A DNA stretch of 64,000 nucleotides, from positions 34,007-98,006 of the forward strand of contig DUAT01000012.1 of assembly GCA_012960755.1 (NCBI GenBank), given 5' to 3'. The notes beneath the pieces were generated by a model. The model made no database searches. It was not told the origin of the DNA and saw nothing but the letters and a program-made list of their open reading frames with translations. This DNA comes from Gammaproteobacteria bacterium (GTDB lineage: Bacteria; Pseudomonadota; Gammaproteobacteria; Pseudomonadales; Azotimanducaceae_A). A program made the position numbers and the translations under genes. Shown here piece by piece: positions 42,270 to 51,836 of this stretch; the stretch's first letter is position 1, and the number at the start of each line of letters is the position of its first letter.

Positions 42270-43846
42270 ACAGGGCATTGCTGGTCGCGCAGAGAGAGTT
42301 CATGGAGAACATCCGGACCAGGGGATTCTGGATTGGGATTCTGATGATGCCGGTGATGCTGATCCTGATTGGATTGATTCCAATTATTGTCGAATCGACT
42401 CGTGAGGCAAAAAAATTTGCGGTTATCGATCACTCCGGCTGGCTATTGAAAACTGTCCAGCAGCAAATTGCTTCCACTGACATGATGTTCTACTTGAGGG
42501 AACCGGTAGACGCTAATTCCCGTACGCCCCTCGATGCATTAAAAAAGGCACTGGCGGATCTACCTGACGAAAAATTGCAAGTGATCAGTCAATACCTGGT
42601 CACCACAGATGCCAGCCATTCTCTTGATGAACTGGATACTTTCGGTGCACCGCAACTTGCGACCAGTGTTCGTCGCCAAATCGAAGATCAACGAATAGAC
42701 GTAAATCGCTGGTGGCAATCACTCTCAATCGAAGACAGGTCAGCATTATCTTCGGGGATATCGACCAATTCCTTTTTAATAGATAACAATTTTTCCAACG
42801 AAGTTGAGATCCTGAACGAAGCCATCCACCGAGAGGATTTGTTTGCTTACTTCATTATTGGAAAAGACCCGGTAGAGAGCAGCGAAGGGTCTCGATACAT
42901 TTCAAACAACCTCACCGACCGCGACCTGTTAAATTGGTTTAGCAATATCGTGACCCGACAGATCCGCCAGGTTCGATTGCAACAGGAAAACATGGACCCT
43001 GTGGTTGCCTCGTGGATAAATCAGGCCATTGTTTTCGATGGTTTGACAATCTCTAAAGATGGCTCGGTTGAGGCAGTGGATTCTCAGGATGTGGTTCGCC
43101 AATGGGCTCCCGTGGTGTTTGTCTACTTTTTATGGATCTCAATTCTGATCAACAGCCAGATGCTGCTTACCAACACCATCGAAGAAAAGTCCAACAAGTT
43201 AATCGAGGTGCTGCTCTCATCAATTTCTCCCATTGCACTGATGGCGGGAAAGATCATGGGTATTGCAGCCACCGGTCTGACAATAATTTTTTCCTGGGGC
43301 ATCATGATCTTTGGTTTCTTTGTGATTCTTCCCCAGCTGGCGGGTCTGAAGTTACCTTTCAACTTGAGTGAAGTCGCGGCAGACCCCTGGTTCCTGGGGT
43401 CATTCCTGGTTTACTTCCTGCTGGGCTATTTACTCTATGCCGCTATCCTGGTGGGCCTGGGTTCAGTTTGTAACAATCTGAAGGAAGCCCAGAACCTGAT
43501 GTTACCGGTGCAACTGGTGCAAATGTTACCAATTCTGTTAATGGTCCCCATTGGTCGCGACCCGAATGGAACCCTGGCGCAGGTGCTCTCCTATGTTCCA
43601 CCGTTGACCCCGTTCGTAATGATGAATCGTGCTGCCGCACCTCCCACAACCACGGAATATGTGTTGACAACCCTTTTGTTGCTCGTTTCTATCGTCGCCG
43701 CGTTGTGGGTCGCGGCGAAAATCTTCCGCATTGGCATTCTACTGACGGGCAAACCACCAGGATTCCTGGAGATTCTACGCTGGCTGAAAGCACCGGTCAC
43801 ACAATCTAACCTGCCTGTCAGAAGTGCTGACACAAGCGCCTTATGA
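42266..43846 (+). CDS. ABC-2 type permease (NatB-like)
   Basis: This 526-residue membrane protein has the ABC-2 layout of NatB: one N-terminal helix (about residues 20-40), a large extracytoplasmic domain of some 230 residues, then five or six helices from about 280 to 490, including NTIEEKSNKLIEVLLSSISP, the conserved cytoplasmic coupling segment. It pairs with the preceding ATPase. Its stop overlaps the start of the threonine ammonia-lyase gene by four bases, an unusual partner. Confidence 0.9.
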   Translation: MNRALLVAQREFMENIRTRGFWIGILMMPVMLILIGLIPIIVESTREAKKFAVIDHSGWLLKTVQQQIASTDMMFYLREPVDANSRTPLDALKKALADLPDEKLQVISQYLVTTDASHSLDELDTFGAPQLATSVRRQIEDQRIDVNRWWQSLSIEDRSALSSGISTNSFLIDNNFSNEVEILNEAIHREDLFAYFIIGKDPVESSEGSRYISNNLTDRDLLNWFSNIVTRQIRQVRLQQENMDPVVASWINQAIVFDGLTISKDGSVEAVDSQDVVRQWAPVVFVYFLWISILINSQMLLTNTIEEKSNKLIEVLLSSISPIALMAGKIMGIAATGLTIIFSWGIMIFGFFVILPQLAGLKLPFNLSEVAADPWFLGSFLVYFLLGYLLYAAILVGLGSVCNNLKEAQNLMLPVQLVQMLPILLMVPIGRDPNGTLAQVLSYVPPLTPFVMMNRAAAPPTTTEYVLTTLLLLVSIVAALWVAAKIFRIGILLTGKPPGFLEILRWLKAPVTQSNLPVRSADTSAL

Positions 43847-45081
43847 AAGAATCAGAATTCGCAAACCCGGGTTTCAGCGTCGATGGCATTATCAGAGCCC
43901 AGAAGTTGATTGCGCCATACATTATTAAAACTCCCATCACGCATTCGGCAACTCTCTCCGCCATGTGTGATTGCGATATCCTGTTTAAACTTGAAAACCT
44001 GCAAATGACCGGCTCATTCAAGGAACGCGGCGCGGTGAACAAGCTCCTGAGTCTGGACGCGAGTCAGCGCAGGCAGGGTGTCATTGCAGCGAGTGCCGGT
44101 AATCATGCCCAGGCAGTCGCCTACCATGCCAGCAAATTGGGTATATCAACCAAAATTGTCATGCCCAGGCACAGCCCGCTGGTAAAAATCCGCTCGACCG
44201 AACACTGGGGCGCAGAAGTTATTCTTGAAGGAGAAACCTTTGATGAAGCATTCCTGCACTCCCAGCACCTGATGGAGAAAGAGAATAGAATTTATCTCCA
44301 TCCCTTCGATGATCCAAGGGTTGCAGAAGGACAGGGTACCCTCGCGCCGGAGATTCTGTCAGATCCACGCTGTGAATCACTCGATGCCATTTTGGTTCCC
44401 GTTGGCGGTGGGGGCTTGATCGCCGGGATCACGACCTACGTCAAGTCAGTTATCCCCGAGATCCGGGTGATTGGGGTTGAAGAATCGACGGTGGATGCGA
44501 TGTCACAGTCGACACGCGCAGGACGAATTGTTGATTTGGCTCCCCAGCCGACCATTGCCGATGGAATTGCCGTCGGCAGGGTAGGATCTGTAAACCTGGG
44601 TATCGTGATTAAATCCGTTGATGACATCGTGACTGTGAGTAGTGATGAGATTGCCAATGCCATCATGCTGATGCTCGAGATAGAAAAGACGGTCATCGAA
44701 GGCGCCGCTGCGGTTACGCTGGCCGCTCTGCTCAATCATCGATTGCCTTGGCTTCACGGTAAAAGAGTCCTGTCAGTGATTTCTGGCGGTAACATTGATG
44801 TGAATGTACTCTCCAAGATTATCAACCGCGGTCTCAGTCACGATGGACGCATTGTCAAGCTGGAGTCGATAATTGCAGACAGGCCAGGCGCACTTGAGAC
44901 TCTGCTGGGCATATTCCGGGAGTCTGGTGCAAACGTACTTGAAGTACACCATCATCGGTTTTCCGGCCAGGCACCCGTGGGGCAGATTGGTATTTCCATT
45001 ACCGTGGAGACACGCAATCAACATCATATAGATCAACTCAAGGCCCTGCTGAATACTCGCGGTTATTCGGCTGATATCTGA
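43843..45081 (+). CDS. ilvA: Threonine ammonia-lyase (PLP enzyme with ACT domain)
   Basis: This enzyme deaminates threonine to 2-oxobutanoate, the first step to isoleucine, or degrades threonine. It has 412 residues. The PLP lysine is in GSFKERGAVNKL (about 62), the phosphate-binding loop is VPVGGGGLIAG (about 190), and an ACT-like domain follows from about 330 (IADRPGALETLLGIFRESGA). With one ACT domain it fits the TdcB-like/ACT form rather than the classical IlvA with two regulatory modules. The gene symbol is therefore provisional. It overlaps the ABC permease gene by four bases. Confidence 0.88.
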   Translation: MKESEFANPGFSVDGIIRAQKLIAPYIIKTPITHSATLSAMCDCDILFKLENLQMTGSFKERGAVNKLLSLDASQRRQGVIAASAGNHAQAVAYHASKLGISTKIVMPRHSPLVKIRSTEHWGAEVILEGETFDEAFLHSQHLMEKENRIYLHPFDDPRVAEGQGTLAPEILSDPRCESLDAILVPVGGGGLIAGITTYVKSVIPEIRVIGVEESTVDAMSQSTRAGRIVDLAPQPTIADGIAVGRVGSVNLGIVIKSVDDIVTVSSDEIANAIMLMLEIEKTVIEGAAAVTLAALLNHRLPWLHGKRVLSVISGGNIDVNVLSKIINRGLSHDGRIVKLESIIADRPGALETLLGIFRESGANVLEVHHHRFSGQAPVGQIGISITVETRNQHHIDQLKALLNTRGYSADI

Positions 45082-45146
45082 TATATCAATCGACCCAACG
45101 CGGGTAAGACTTGGCGATATTAAGCAAATCATGTACCGTGTCAGTT

Positions 45147-45911
45147 ATGCAGACAAATAAAACCCAGAATAGCCAGGCTGTCTCCTCGCCAGGCACAAAT
45201 GCAAGGCCCAAAGAGGTCGCTGACTGGCAACACAAACTGTCTGAAGTCTGGCTTGAATGGCGAACCCTGATTATCTTCCTGATTGTTATGGTGTTATTTC
45301 GCTCCGCTATTGCTGACTGGAACCAGGTCCCCTCAGGCTCAATGAAGCCGACTATTCTTGAGGGTGATCGAATCGTTGTTAACAAGCTCGCCTACGACCT
45401 GAAAATCCCGTTTACGACCTGGCATCTTGCTGAATGGAGTGTGCCAAAAAGGGGCGAGATTGTTACCTTCTATTCACCTGATGATGAGAAGTTGCTGATA
45501 AAGCGGGTTATCGGGATTCCCGGAGACGTCATCAGAATGCGCGATAACCAACTCTATATTAATGGTGAACCTGCGACCTACGATCGACTCGATGCAAGTA
45601 TCGTCAATCAACTGGACTATTATCAACGACGTACTCACTCCTTTTTCAATGAGAAATATCAAGAAGTCGAGCATGCCGTTATGTTGCGCGCTGCTGCGCC
45701 GAATGAATACAACAGCTTTGGACCCATAGAAATTCCGGCTGGTCAGTACATGATGCTGGGCGACAACCGGGACAACAGCCGGGATTCCCGTCGTATTGGC
45801 CTGGTATCAAGGGACAGGATTACTGGCCGGGCGCATACCGTTGCATTTTCAGTGGACTACGAGGAATACTACATGCCTCGAATAGATCGATTCCTCAGAC
45901 CTCTTAACTAA
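45147..45911 (+). CDS. lepB: Signal peptidase I
   Basis: This inner-membrane protease cleaves signal peptides from exported proteins. It has about 254 residues. The catalytic serine is in QVPSGSMKPTI (about 63) and the lysine in KLLIKRVIGIPGD (about 118). Box E, MLGDNRDNSRDSRRIG, is near 210. Only one membrane segment precedes the active site (LIIFLIVMVLFRSAI), against two in E. coli LepB. ATG 45147 is used; an upstream TTG at 45111 is possible. It lies 21 bases before pyrE in the same direction. The usual companion lepA is not here. Confidence 0.92.
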   Translation: MQTNKTQNSQAVSSPGTNARPKEVADWQHKLSEVWLEWRTLIIFLIVMVLFRSAIADWNQVPSGSMKPTILEGDRIVVNKLAYDLKIPFTTWHLAEWSVPKRGEIVTFYSPDDEKLLIKRVIGIPGDVIRMRDNQLYINGEPATYDRLDASIVNQLDYYQRRTHSFFNEKYQEVEHAVMLRAAAPNEYNSFGPIEIPAGQYMMLGDNRDNSRDSRRIGLVSRDRITGRAHTVAFSVDYEEYYMPRIDRFLRPLN

Positions 45912-45932
45912 CCTGCCGATCATAATTACCGT

Positions 45933-46466
45933 ATGCGAGATCTGGCCAGCAGGATATTTTCCATATCTCACCTCACAGGCCAGTTTACCTTGCGGTCCGG
46001 CGCACAAAGTACGGAATATTTCGACAAATACCTGTTCGAGTCTGAACCGAGCCTGCTGGAAGATATTGCCAGGTCAATGTGTAAGCTGGTTCCGGAAGGC
46101 ACCGAGATGTTGGCTGGACTCGAAATGGGCGGCATTCCTGTGGTCACCATGCTCTCCCACTACAGCGGGATTCCCTGTCTGTTTGTTCGCAAAACTGCAA
46201 AAACACATGGCACCAATAAACTGGCAGAAGGTCCTGACTTTGCCGGAAAAAGAATCACCGTTATTGAGGATGTTGTTTCCTCGGGCGGTCAGATAGTCCT
46301 CTCGACTGATGACCTAAGAAACGCTGGTGCGATCGTAAGGGATGCAATCTGTGTGATCGACAGACAATCGGGAGGAAGACAAGCACTGCTGGAGCAGGAT
46401 ATTCGTCTGCACAGTCTATTGACCATGCAGGATCTTGTCCTGGCTGGCAGTCCTTCAAAGCACTAA
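45933..46466 (+). CDS. pyrE: Orotate phosphoribosyltransferase
   Basis: This enzyme joins orotate to PRPP in pyrimidine synthesis. It has 177 residues, short against about 213 for E. coli PyrE. The type I PRPP motif is VIEDVVSSGGQ (about residue 110). Also present are LRSGAQSTEYFDKYLFE near 22, the LAGLEMGGIPVVT segment and VRKTAKTHGTNKLAEG with the catalytic lysine and flexible loop. The length matches the shorter PyrE form of other bacteria. It is grouped with signal peptidase in one direction only. Confidence 0.88.
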   Translation: MRDLASRIFSISHLTGQFTLRSGAQSTEYFDKYLFESEPSLLEDIARSMCKLVPEGTEMLAGLEMGGIPVVTMLSHYSGIPCLFVRKTAKTHGTNKLAEGPDFAGKRITVIEDVVSSGGQIVLSTDDLRNAGAIVRDAICVIDRQSGGRQALLEQDIRLHSLLTMQDLVLAGSPSKH

Positions 46467-46511
46467 AACCAGATCCGGCATGCTGCTGCAGAAGTAGCAC
46501 TACTACAGTGA

Positions 46512-46754
46512 TCATTCATTTTTTGTTTCGTCAGCCCCGGGTTTCTGCTCCCTGGAAATCCTTTCCAGCATACCGTCGTTTTTGCCACGCATGAGTCGAA
46601 GCAGAAACGAGAAGAATAAACTACAAATTATCAGCGCAGCAACGAGCATAAAAGAGAGTATCAGGAAGACCTTGATTTCCTCTTTATCGACATCGTAACT
46701 GGTGATCGCCATCCACACGAATGCGACGGTAAACAAGGTACCTGAAACAAACAA
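46512..46754 (-). CDS. Small two-helix membrane protein
   Basis: This protein of about 80 residues has two hydrophobic segments, FVSGTLFTVAFVWMAITS and VFLILSFMLVAALIICSLFF, then a charged tail. I do not recognise a named family. The only usual start codon is TTG 46754. The frame stays open upstream through residues LLNFFKNSQLRLF, which look coding and would complete a first helix, but no ATG, GTG or TTG is found there; a CTG at 46784 or 46787 is possible. It converges with pyrE. Confidence 0.55.
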   Translation of the reverse strand: MFVSGTLFTVAFVWMAITSYDVDKEEIKVFLILSFMLVAALIICSLFFSFLLRLMRGKNDGMLERISREQKPGADETKNE

Positions 46755-46841
46755 CCTGAGTTGCGAATTTTTGAAGAAGTTCAGCAGCGCCTTAACACAC
46801 CATTTCTTTTGCTATCTGCCTAGCTTACACTCGTTGCGCTC

Positions 46842-46880
46842 TTAAACAACAATCTGGTTAATTAACAACAATCTGATTAT
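46842..46880. repeat. 20-bp tandem repeat before the esterase gene
   Basis: TTAAACAACAATCTGGTTAA (46842-46861) is followed by TTAACAACAATCTGATTAT (46862-46880). It lies 31 bases before the start codon at 46911, so probably in the promoter or leader. Confidence 0.8.
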
Positions 46881-46910
46881 TAACACGAAAACCTAAAAAA
46901 CGGAGATTCC

Positions 46911-47825
46911 ATGCCACTTAATCCAGTTGTCGACGCAATGCTGCAACAAATGGCCGAAGCCGGTGGACCTGCCTTGCACGAAATGACGCCAGTTGAAGGC
47001 CGGGCCATGTACCGGATGATGAACGAGGGAGCCAGCAAAGAGGATCTGGCCAGTGTGTCCGATGAATCAGCCAATGGCGTCCCTGTTCGCGTCTATCGAC
47101 CGACCCTGAATACGAAGCTGCCATGTCTGGTCTACTACCATGGGGGTGGCTGGGTAATCGGCGATTTGGAAACTCACGACTCACCTTGTCGCCTGCTTGC
47201 CAGGCAAACGGGCTGCGTTGTGGTTGCCGTGGACTATCGATTAGCACCGGAACACCCATTCCCTGTGCCATTGGACGATTGCTTCACTGCAACCCAGTGG
47301 GTCGTTGACAATGCGGCTAGACTGGGTATCGATGCTGAAAAGGTTGCAGTTGGAGGCGACAGTGCCGGTGGCAATCTTGCGGCTTGCGTCTGCATCAAGG
47401 CGAGAGAACAAAACGGCCCGAGCATCGTCCACCAGGTATTGGTGTACCCCGTAACAGACGCCGCGATGGATACCGAATCCTATGTTGAAAATGCCGATGG
47501 TTACATGCTCACCCGGGATAGCATGGTGTGGTTTTGGGACAATTATATCGGTACACACAACAAGGACAATTACCTGATCTCGCCGCTTAAGGCGGAAGAC
47601 CTGTCAGACCTGCCTTCTGCAACTGTGTTAACCGCAGAATTTGACCCCTTGAGGGATGAAGGGGAGTCATATGGGGCGAGGTTGCTGGCTGCTGGCGTTG
47701 CAACCCAGGTGAAGCGCTACGATGGCCTGGTTCATGGGTTTATCAGTACTGTCGATATTCTTGATCCCGCCAAAGAAGCCGTCGAGTTAATTGCCAGTAG
47801 ACTAAAGCAAGCTTTTAATGACTGA
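46911..47825 (+). CDS. Alpha/beta hydrolase, acetyl-esterase/HSL family
   Basis: This 304-residue serine hydrolase has the oxyanion motif YYHGGGWVIGDLE (about residue 75) and the nucleophile GGDSAGGNLA (about 145). The acid follows in EFDPLRDEG (about 243) and the histidine in GLVHGFI (about 273). These are diagnostic of the hormone-sensitive-lipase family, which hydrolyses short acyl esters in the cytoplasm. ATG 46911 follows CGGAG at 7 bases. It overlaps the pentapeptide-repeat gene by eight bases. The natural substrate is unknown. Confidence 0.92.
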   Translation: MPLNPVVDAMLQQMAEAGGPALHEMTPVEGRAMYRMMNEGASKEDLASVSDESANGVPVRVYRPTLNTKLPCLVYYHGGGWVIGDLETHDSPCRLLARQTGCVVVAVDYRLAPEHPFPVPLDDCFTATQWVVDNAARLGIDAEKVAVGGDSAGGNLAACVCIKAREQNGPSIVHQVLVYPVTDAAMDTESYVENADGYMLTRDSMVWFWDNYIGTHNKDNYLISPLKAEDLSDLPSATVLTAEFDPLRDEGESYGARLLAAGVATQVKRYDGLVHGFISTVDILDPAKEAVELIASRLKQAFND

Positions 47826-48591
47826 ACTGACCCAGGGCGCAGAACTTGATACCCTGCTCCAATCAGCCGTCACCGGCAGCAGAGAAATTCTGGATCTGAC
47901 ATTCCGCAGTCTTAAATGGCCTGCTTCCATTGAGGCGCTGACCTTCACCGATTGCTCATTTAGTGAGGTGAGTTTTACCGGTGAAGAGATCATCGAAGTA
48001 AATTTCATTGATTGTAAATTCAATGATTGCCAGTTCGACAGCTGCAGGATCCGTGAGTCCAAATTCGAGCATTGCCAGTTCTATACACCGGAAACAGAAA
48101 GCAGTTGCACTTTCAAGTTCAGTGACCTGACCGCTACCCGGTTTCTTAATTGCGATCTTTCTATGTGCAACCTGTCCCGATCGAACCTCTACAGGGCAGA
48201 ATTAGTACATTGTCAGGCACAGGGCATTGATCTTAGCCATGTCAGTGTCGAAAGCGTCATTGGATCAAGCGTCGTGCTGCGTGGTGCGCTAATCAATGAC
48301 TGCAACCTGTCATACGCTGATCTGACCGGCGCTATCCTGACTGAGAGTGAATTTAACGAAAACCGCTTGAGTCATTGTATTTTGCACGAGGCAACGCTGG
48401 AAAATTCATCGCTGCAGGACTGTGAGCTACACGGCATCGAAGCCCGAGGATTAACACTGACAGGTGCCGATCTAAGGGGATCAAACCTCGACGGATTGGA
48501 TATCCGGCAAATTGATTTGACCGGTGTAACCATCAGTGGCTACCAGCAGACAGTGCTGCTGGAAGCCATTGGTATCAACGTCACTACTTAA
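47818..48591 (+). CDS. Pentapeptide-repeat protein
   Basis: This 257-residue protein is built of A/C(D/N)(L/F)XX pentapeptide repeats from about residue 40 to 245, for example FIDCKFNDCQFDSCRI and LSYADLTGAILTESEF. These fold as a right-handed quadrilateral beta-helix. Cysteine is frequent in the repeats. Some members mimic DNA and protect gyrase (Qnr, MfpA), others have no known role; there is no loop pattern here that decides. It overlaps the esterase gene by eight bases and the FKBP gene (opposite strand) by eight at its end. Confidence 0.85.
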   Translation: MTELTQGAELDTLLQSAVTGSREILDLTFRSLKWPASIEALTFTDCSFSEVSFTGEEIIEVNFIDCKFNDCQFDSCRIRESKFEHCQFYTPETESSCTFKFSDLTATRFLNCDLSMCNLSRSNLYRAELVHCQAQGIDLSHVSVESVIGSSVVLRGALINDCNLSYADLTGAILTESEFNENRLSHCILHEATLENSSLQDCELHGIEARGLTLTGADLRGSNLDGLDIRQIDLTGVTISGYQQTVLLEAIGINVTT

Positions 48592-49267
48592 CCTCGATCA
48601 ATTCCACTTCAAAAACAAGAACGGCATTGGGCGGAATGTTTCCGGAGCCTGCGGCGCCATAAGCCAGTTCAGAAGGGATGAAAAAACGAGTCTTGCCACC
48701 TTCCTTCATCAATTGCAGACCCTCGGTCCAACCGGGTATGACCTGACTCAGGCCAAACTCGACAGGAGACCCACGCTCGATAGAACTATCAAATACAGTC
48801 CCATTGATCAGGCTGCCTTCATAGTGAACCTTGACAGTATTATCTGCAGATGGGCTCTTTCCCGTTCCAGCCTGCATGACCTTGTACTGTAACCCGGACG
48901 CTGTCTGAATGATTCCGTCAAGTTTGGCATTGTCTTCGAGGTATTTCTGACCTACCGCCATTAGCGCGACCTTTTGCTGGTCCTGAAGCTCTTTTCGCCT
49001 TTTCTGGATCTCCGCGATAGTGGCTTCTTGCTGCTCCTGGCTTAGCTGGGGCTGCTTGTCACTCAGGGAATCATTCATACCTTGTAGCAGCCTTTCCAGG
49101 TCAACTTCATTGTTCCCCCCCTCTTTGAGCATATTACCGAAGGAGAAACCAAAAAAGTAACCGATATCTCCTTGCATATCCGTGGTTTCCTCGGCGCCCA
49201 CCCAGTTTGTAGAAATAACTAGAGATAGTATTAGTAATACGTTGATTAATATAGTTTTAAGCTTCAT
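48584..49267 (-). CDS. Exported FKBP-type peptidyl-prolyl isomerase (FkpA/Mip-like)
   Basis: This 227-residue protein has a signal peptide (ILINVLLILSLVISTNWVGAE), an N-terminal dimerisation helix region (about 30-110) and a C-terminal FKBP domain with VKVHYEGSLINGTVFDSS (about 145) and RFFIPSELAYGAAGSGNIPP. It should act as a periplasmic prolyl isomerase and chaperone. Its 3' end overlaps the pentapeptide-repeat gene on the other strand. A gap of 295 bases to prc, with no gene seen, lies upstream. Confidence 0.9.
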   Translation of the reverse strand: MKLKTILINVLLILSLVISTNWVGAEETTDMQGDIGYFFGFSFGNMLKEGGNNEVDLERLLQGMNDSLSDKQPQLSQEQQEATIAEIQKRRKELQDQQKVALMAVGQKYLEDNAKLDGIIQTASGLQYKVMQAGTGKSPSADNTVKVHYEGSLINGTVFDSSIERGSPVEFGLSQVIPGWTEGLQLMKEGGKTRFFIPSELAYGAAGSGNIPPNAVLVFEVELIEVK

Positions 49268-49562
49268 TTTTCCTCTAACATGTGAAGTCGAATGCAGCCC
49301 GCATTATGCCATAGAATGGCGCGGCTGGCTCTGATTACAGTGACTTGGTCACTATTCCTTGCTCCCAAAGCTATTGGGACAGTAAACTCGTGCAAAGAGA
49401 TAAAGGGAAGAATTCCCACCGTGAACCGAGTTTTTCGAACGGAACTTGAAGAAAGTATGCGGTTCTAAATAGTAGTTTAGTACAAAGTTGTAGTAAAACT
49501 TAAGTAAAAAATCGTTCAAACGAGCATGTGCCATAAAGTCATTTTGAGACAGACATCGAACT

Positions 49563-51836
49563 ATGAAGATTACCAATCATATATTATCCGGCATTTTCTC
49601 TGCCCTTATCCTTCTGGCCTCATCTGCATTTGCAACAATTCCGGATGCAACCTATTCGCCACTGGCACCATTGCCTGAACACTTAAATACCACGCGAAAT
49701 ATTGTTGACGCCCTGGCGGGCAGGCACTATGTCAGCACTGTGCTGGATGACCGGTTATCTAACAAGATTTTCCACAGTTACCTGGATGATCTTGATCCCT
49801 CAAGAAGTTACTTTCTGGCATCAGATATTGCCAACTTTAAACGACTGAAGTTCAACCTGGATAACGCGTTGCGACTCGGCGACGTATCCCCTGCTTTCGA
49901 GATTTTTAACGTCTACCACGAGCGAGTCATCACTCGTTTCGAGAAGATTATCGCAAGCCTGGAGGCGGGCATAGACGAAATAGATTTTGCAGTTGATGAA
50001 GAACTTGTTCTGGATCGATCAGAGCTACCCTGGGCAATAACCTCCACCGAACTGGACGATGTATGGCGTAAACGCATTAAACATGGTGTCCTCAATCTGA
50101 AACTCGCCGATAAGGAGTTGGACAAGATCCAGGAATTACTGCTGAAACGTTATAACAACAGGCTCAGCCGAACCCTGCAGACCAACAGTGAAGACGTTTA
50201 CCAATTATATATGAACTCCTTTACGCGTACCTATGATCCCCACACCCAGTATTTCTCACCCAGAACTTCAGAGAACTTCAATATCAACATGAGTCTTTCA
50301 CTGGAAGGCATCGGTGCCGTTCTGCAACGTGAGGACGAATACACAAAAGTAGTTAGCCTCGTACCTGCTGGGCCGGCAGACAAGTCCAAAAACCTGTTCC
50401 CGGATGACAAAATAATCGCTGTAGGCCAGGGCGCAGGCACTGAAATGGTCGATGTAATTGGCTGGAGACTGGACGAGGTTGTGCAGTTAATTCGTGGCAA
50501 GAAAGACACCGTAGTTCGTCTCGATATTATCTCATCCGACGCCAGTGACGAAAAATCCAAAACCATCGAAATCACGCGAAGCACGGTTAAACTTGAAGAA
50601 CAGTCCGCCCAGTCCGAAATTATTGAGGTAGAACAATTTGGGGCGCTACGAAAGATTGGTGTGATCGACATACCCACCTTCTACATTGATTTTCGCGCTC
50701 TCCAGCGTGGGGACAAAAATTACAAAAGCACCACCGCAGACGTTGAGAAACTGGTCAAAAACCTGATTGGGGACGGGGTCGAAGGTATCGTGATTGACTT
50801 GAGGAACAATGGCGGTGGATCTCTACAGGAAGCGAAGACTCTGACCGGTCTGTTCATCGACCGGGGTCCAACTGTTCAGATCCGCAGCAAAAGCAACCGG
50901 GTGGATATACTCAATGACCGCCACATTGGCACGGTATACGACGGTCCATTGGCCGTTCTGGTTAACAGACTGAGTGCCTCGGCTTCGGAGATCTTTGCCG
51001 GTGCGATCCAGGACTATGAACGCGGTGTGATCGTCGGCAGCCAGACGTTTGGCAAGGGCACCGTGCAATCCCTGGTTCCCCTGAACCGTGGCCAGTTAAA
51101 ACTGACCCAGGCGAAGTTTTATCGGATTTCCGGCGAAAGCACACAACACAAGGGAATTATTCCTGACATATTATTTCCGAACAATTTTGACCCGGAATCC
51201 ATAGGCGAGAGTACCCTCGACCAGCCACTGGAATGGGATACCATAGAAGCCACAGGGTATCGATCCAAGCGTTCTATTTTGCCTCTGGTTAGCGATCTTC
51301 GCAGCATGCATGAAACACGCACCGCCTATGATCCGGAGTTCGTGTACCTGCAGGACGCCCTTGCCTATCGGCAGGTTCGTTCCAATATTGATTCAGTGTC
51401 TCTCAACGAAAAGACGCGTATCAGGGAGAAGGAGGAATCCGACGCATTCTGGTTAAAGCTTGAGAACAACAAACGGCAAGGGCAGGGTCTGGCAGTGTTA
51501 AAGTCCCTCGATGAACTGGACGAAGACTCCGACCCTGTGGTCGCGAGTAATAAAACGGCGCAACCCGGTATTGCCCCTCCCTCCGAAGATCAATCCGGTG
51601 AACAAGTCGAAGGGATTCAAGGCAATGAGGTAGCCGGTGTGGTCGATTCCTCTGCCGTCTCACTGGTTCCAGCGACTGTGCCGGACACAGATATCGACGA
51701 AACCAAAGCAGACAAGCAGGACGAATCTTTGCCGGATCCGTTTCTGGTGGAAACCAGTAAAATCATACTTGATCTCATCGGACTCGAAGAACGTACTGCC
51801 GCGGAGAAACTTGAGGCGGAACACGTCAAGCTATAA
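49563..51836 (+). CDS. prc: Tail-specific protease Prc (Tsp)
   Basis: This periplasmic serine protease of 757 residues degrades proteins with nonpolar C-termini and trims cell-wall enzymes. A signal peptide ends in ASSAFA. The N-terminal helical domain runs to about 200, and the PDZ domain is near 235-320 ([13 protein letters not shown]). The S41 core has [15 protein letters not shown] (about 413), the catalytic serine in [15 protein letters not shown] (about 470) and lysine in [11 protein letters not shown] (about 497). The C-terminal domain is longer and more acidic than usual. Its last six bases overlap the nitroreductase gene on the other strand. Confidence 0.95.
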   Translation: MKITNHILSGIFSALILLASSAFATIPDATYSPLAPLPEHLNTTRNIVDALAGRHYVSTVLDDRLSNKIFHSYLDDLDPSRSYFLASDIANFKRLKFNLDNALRLGDVSPAFEIFNVYHERVITRFEKIIASLEAGIDEIDFAVDEELVLDRSELPWAITSTELDDVWRKRIKHGVLNLKLADKELDKIQELLLKRYNNRLSRTLQTNSEDVYQLYMNSFTRTYDPHTQYFSPRTSENFNINMSLSLEGIGAVLQREDEYTKVVSLVPAGPADKSKNLFPDDKIIAVGQGAGTEMVDVIGWRLDEVVQLIRGKKDTVVRLDIISSDASDEKSKTIEITRSTVKLEEQSAQSEIIEVEQFGALRKIGVIDIPTFYIDFRALQRGDKNYKSTTADVEKLVKNLIGDGVEGIVIDLRNNGGGSLQEAKTLTGLFIDRGPTVQIRSKSNRVDILNDRHIGTVYDGPLAVLVNRLSASASEIFAGAIQDYERGVIVGSQTFGKGTVQSLVPLNRGQLKLTQAKFYRISGESTQHKGIIPDILFPNNFDPESIGESTLDQPLEWDTIEATGYRSKRSILPLVSDLRSMHETRTAYDPEFVYLQDALAYRQVRSNIDSVSLNEKTRIREKEESDAFWLKLENNKRQGQGLAVLKSLDELDEDSDPVVASNKTAQPGIAPPSEDQSGEQVEGIQGNEVAGVVDSSAVSLVPATVPDTDIDETKADKQDESLPDPFLVETSKIILDLIGLEERTAAEKLEAEHVKL

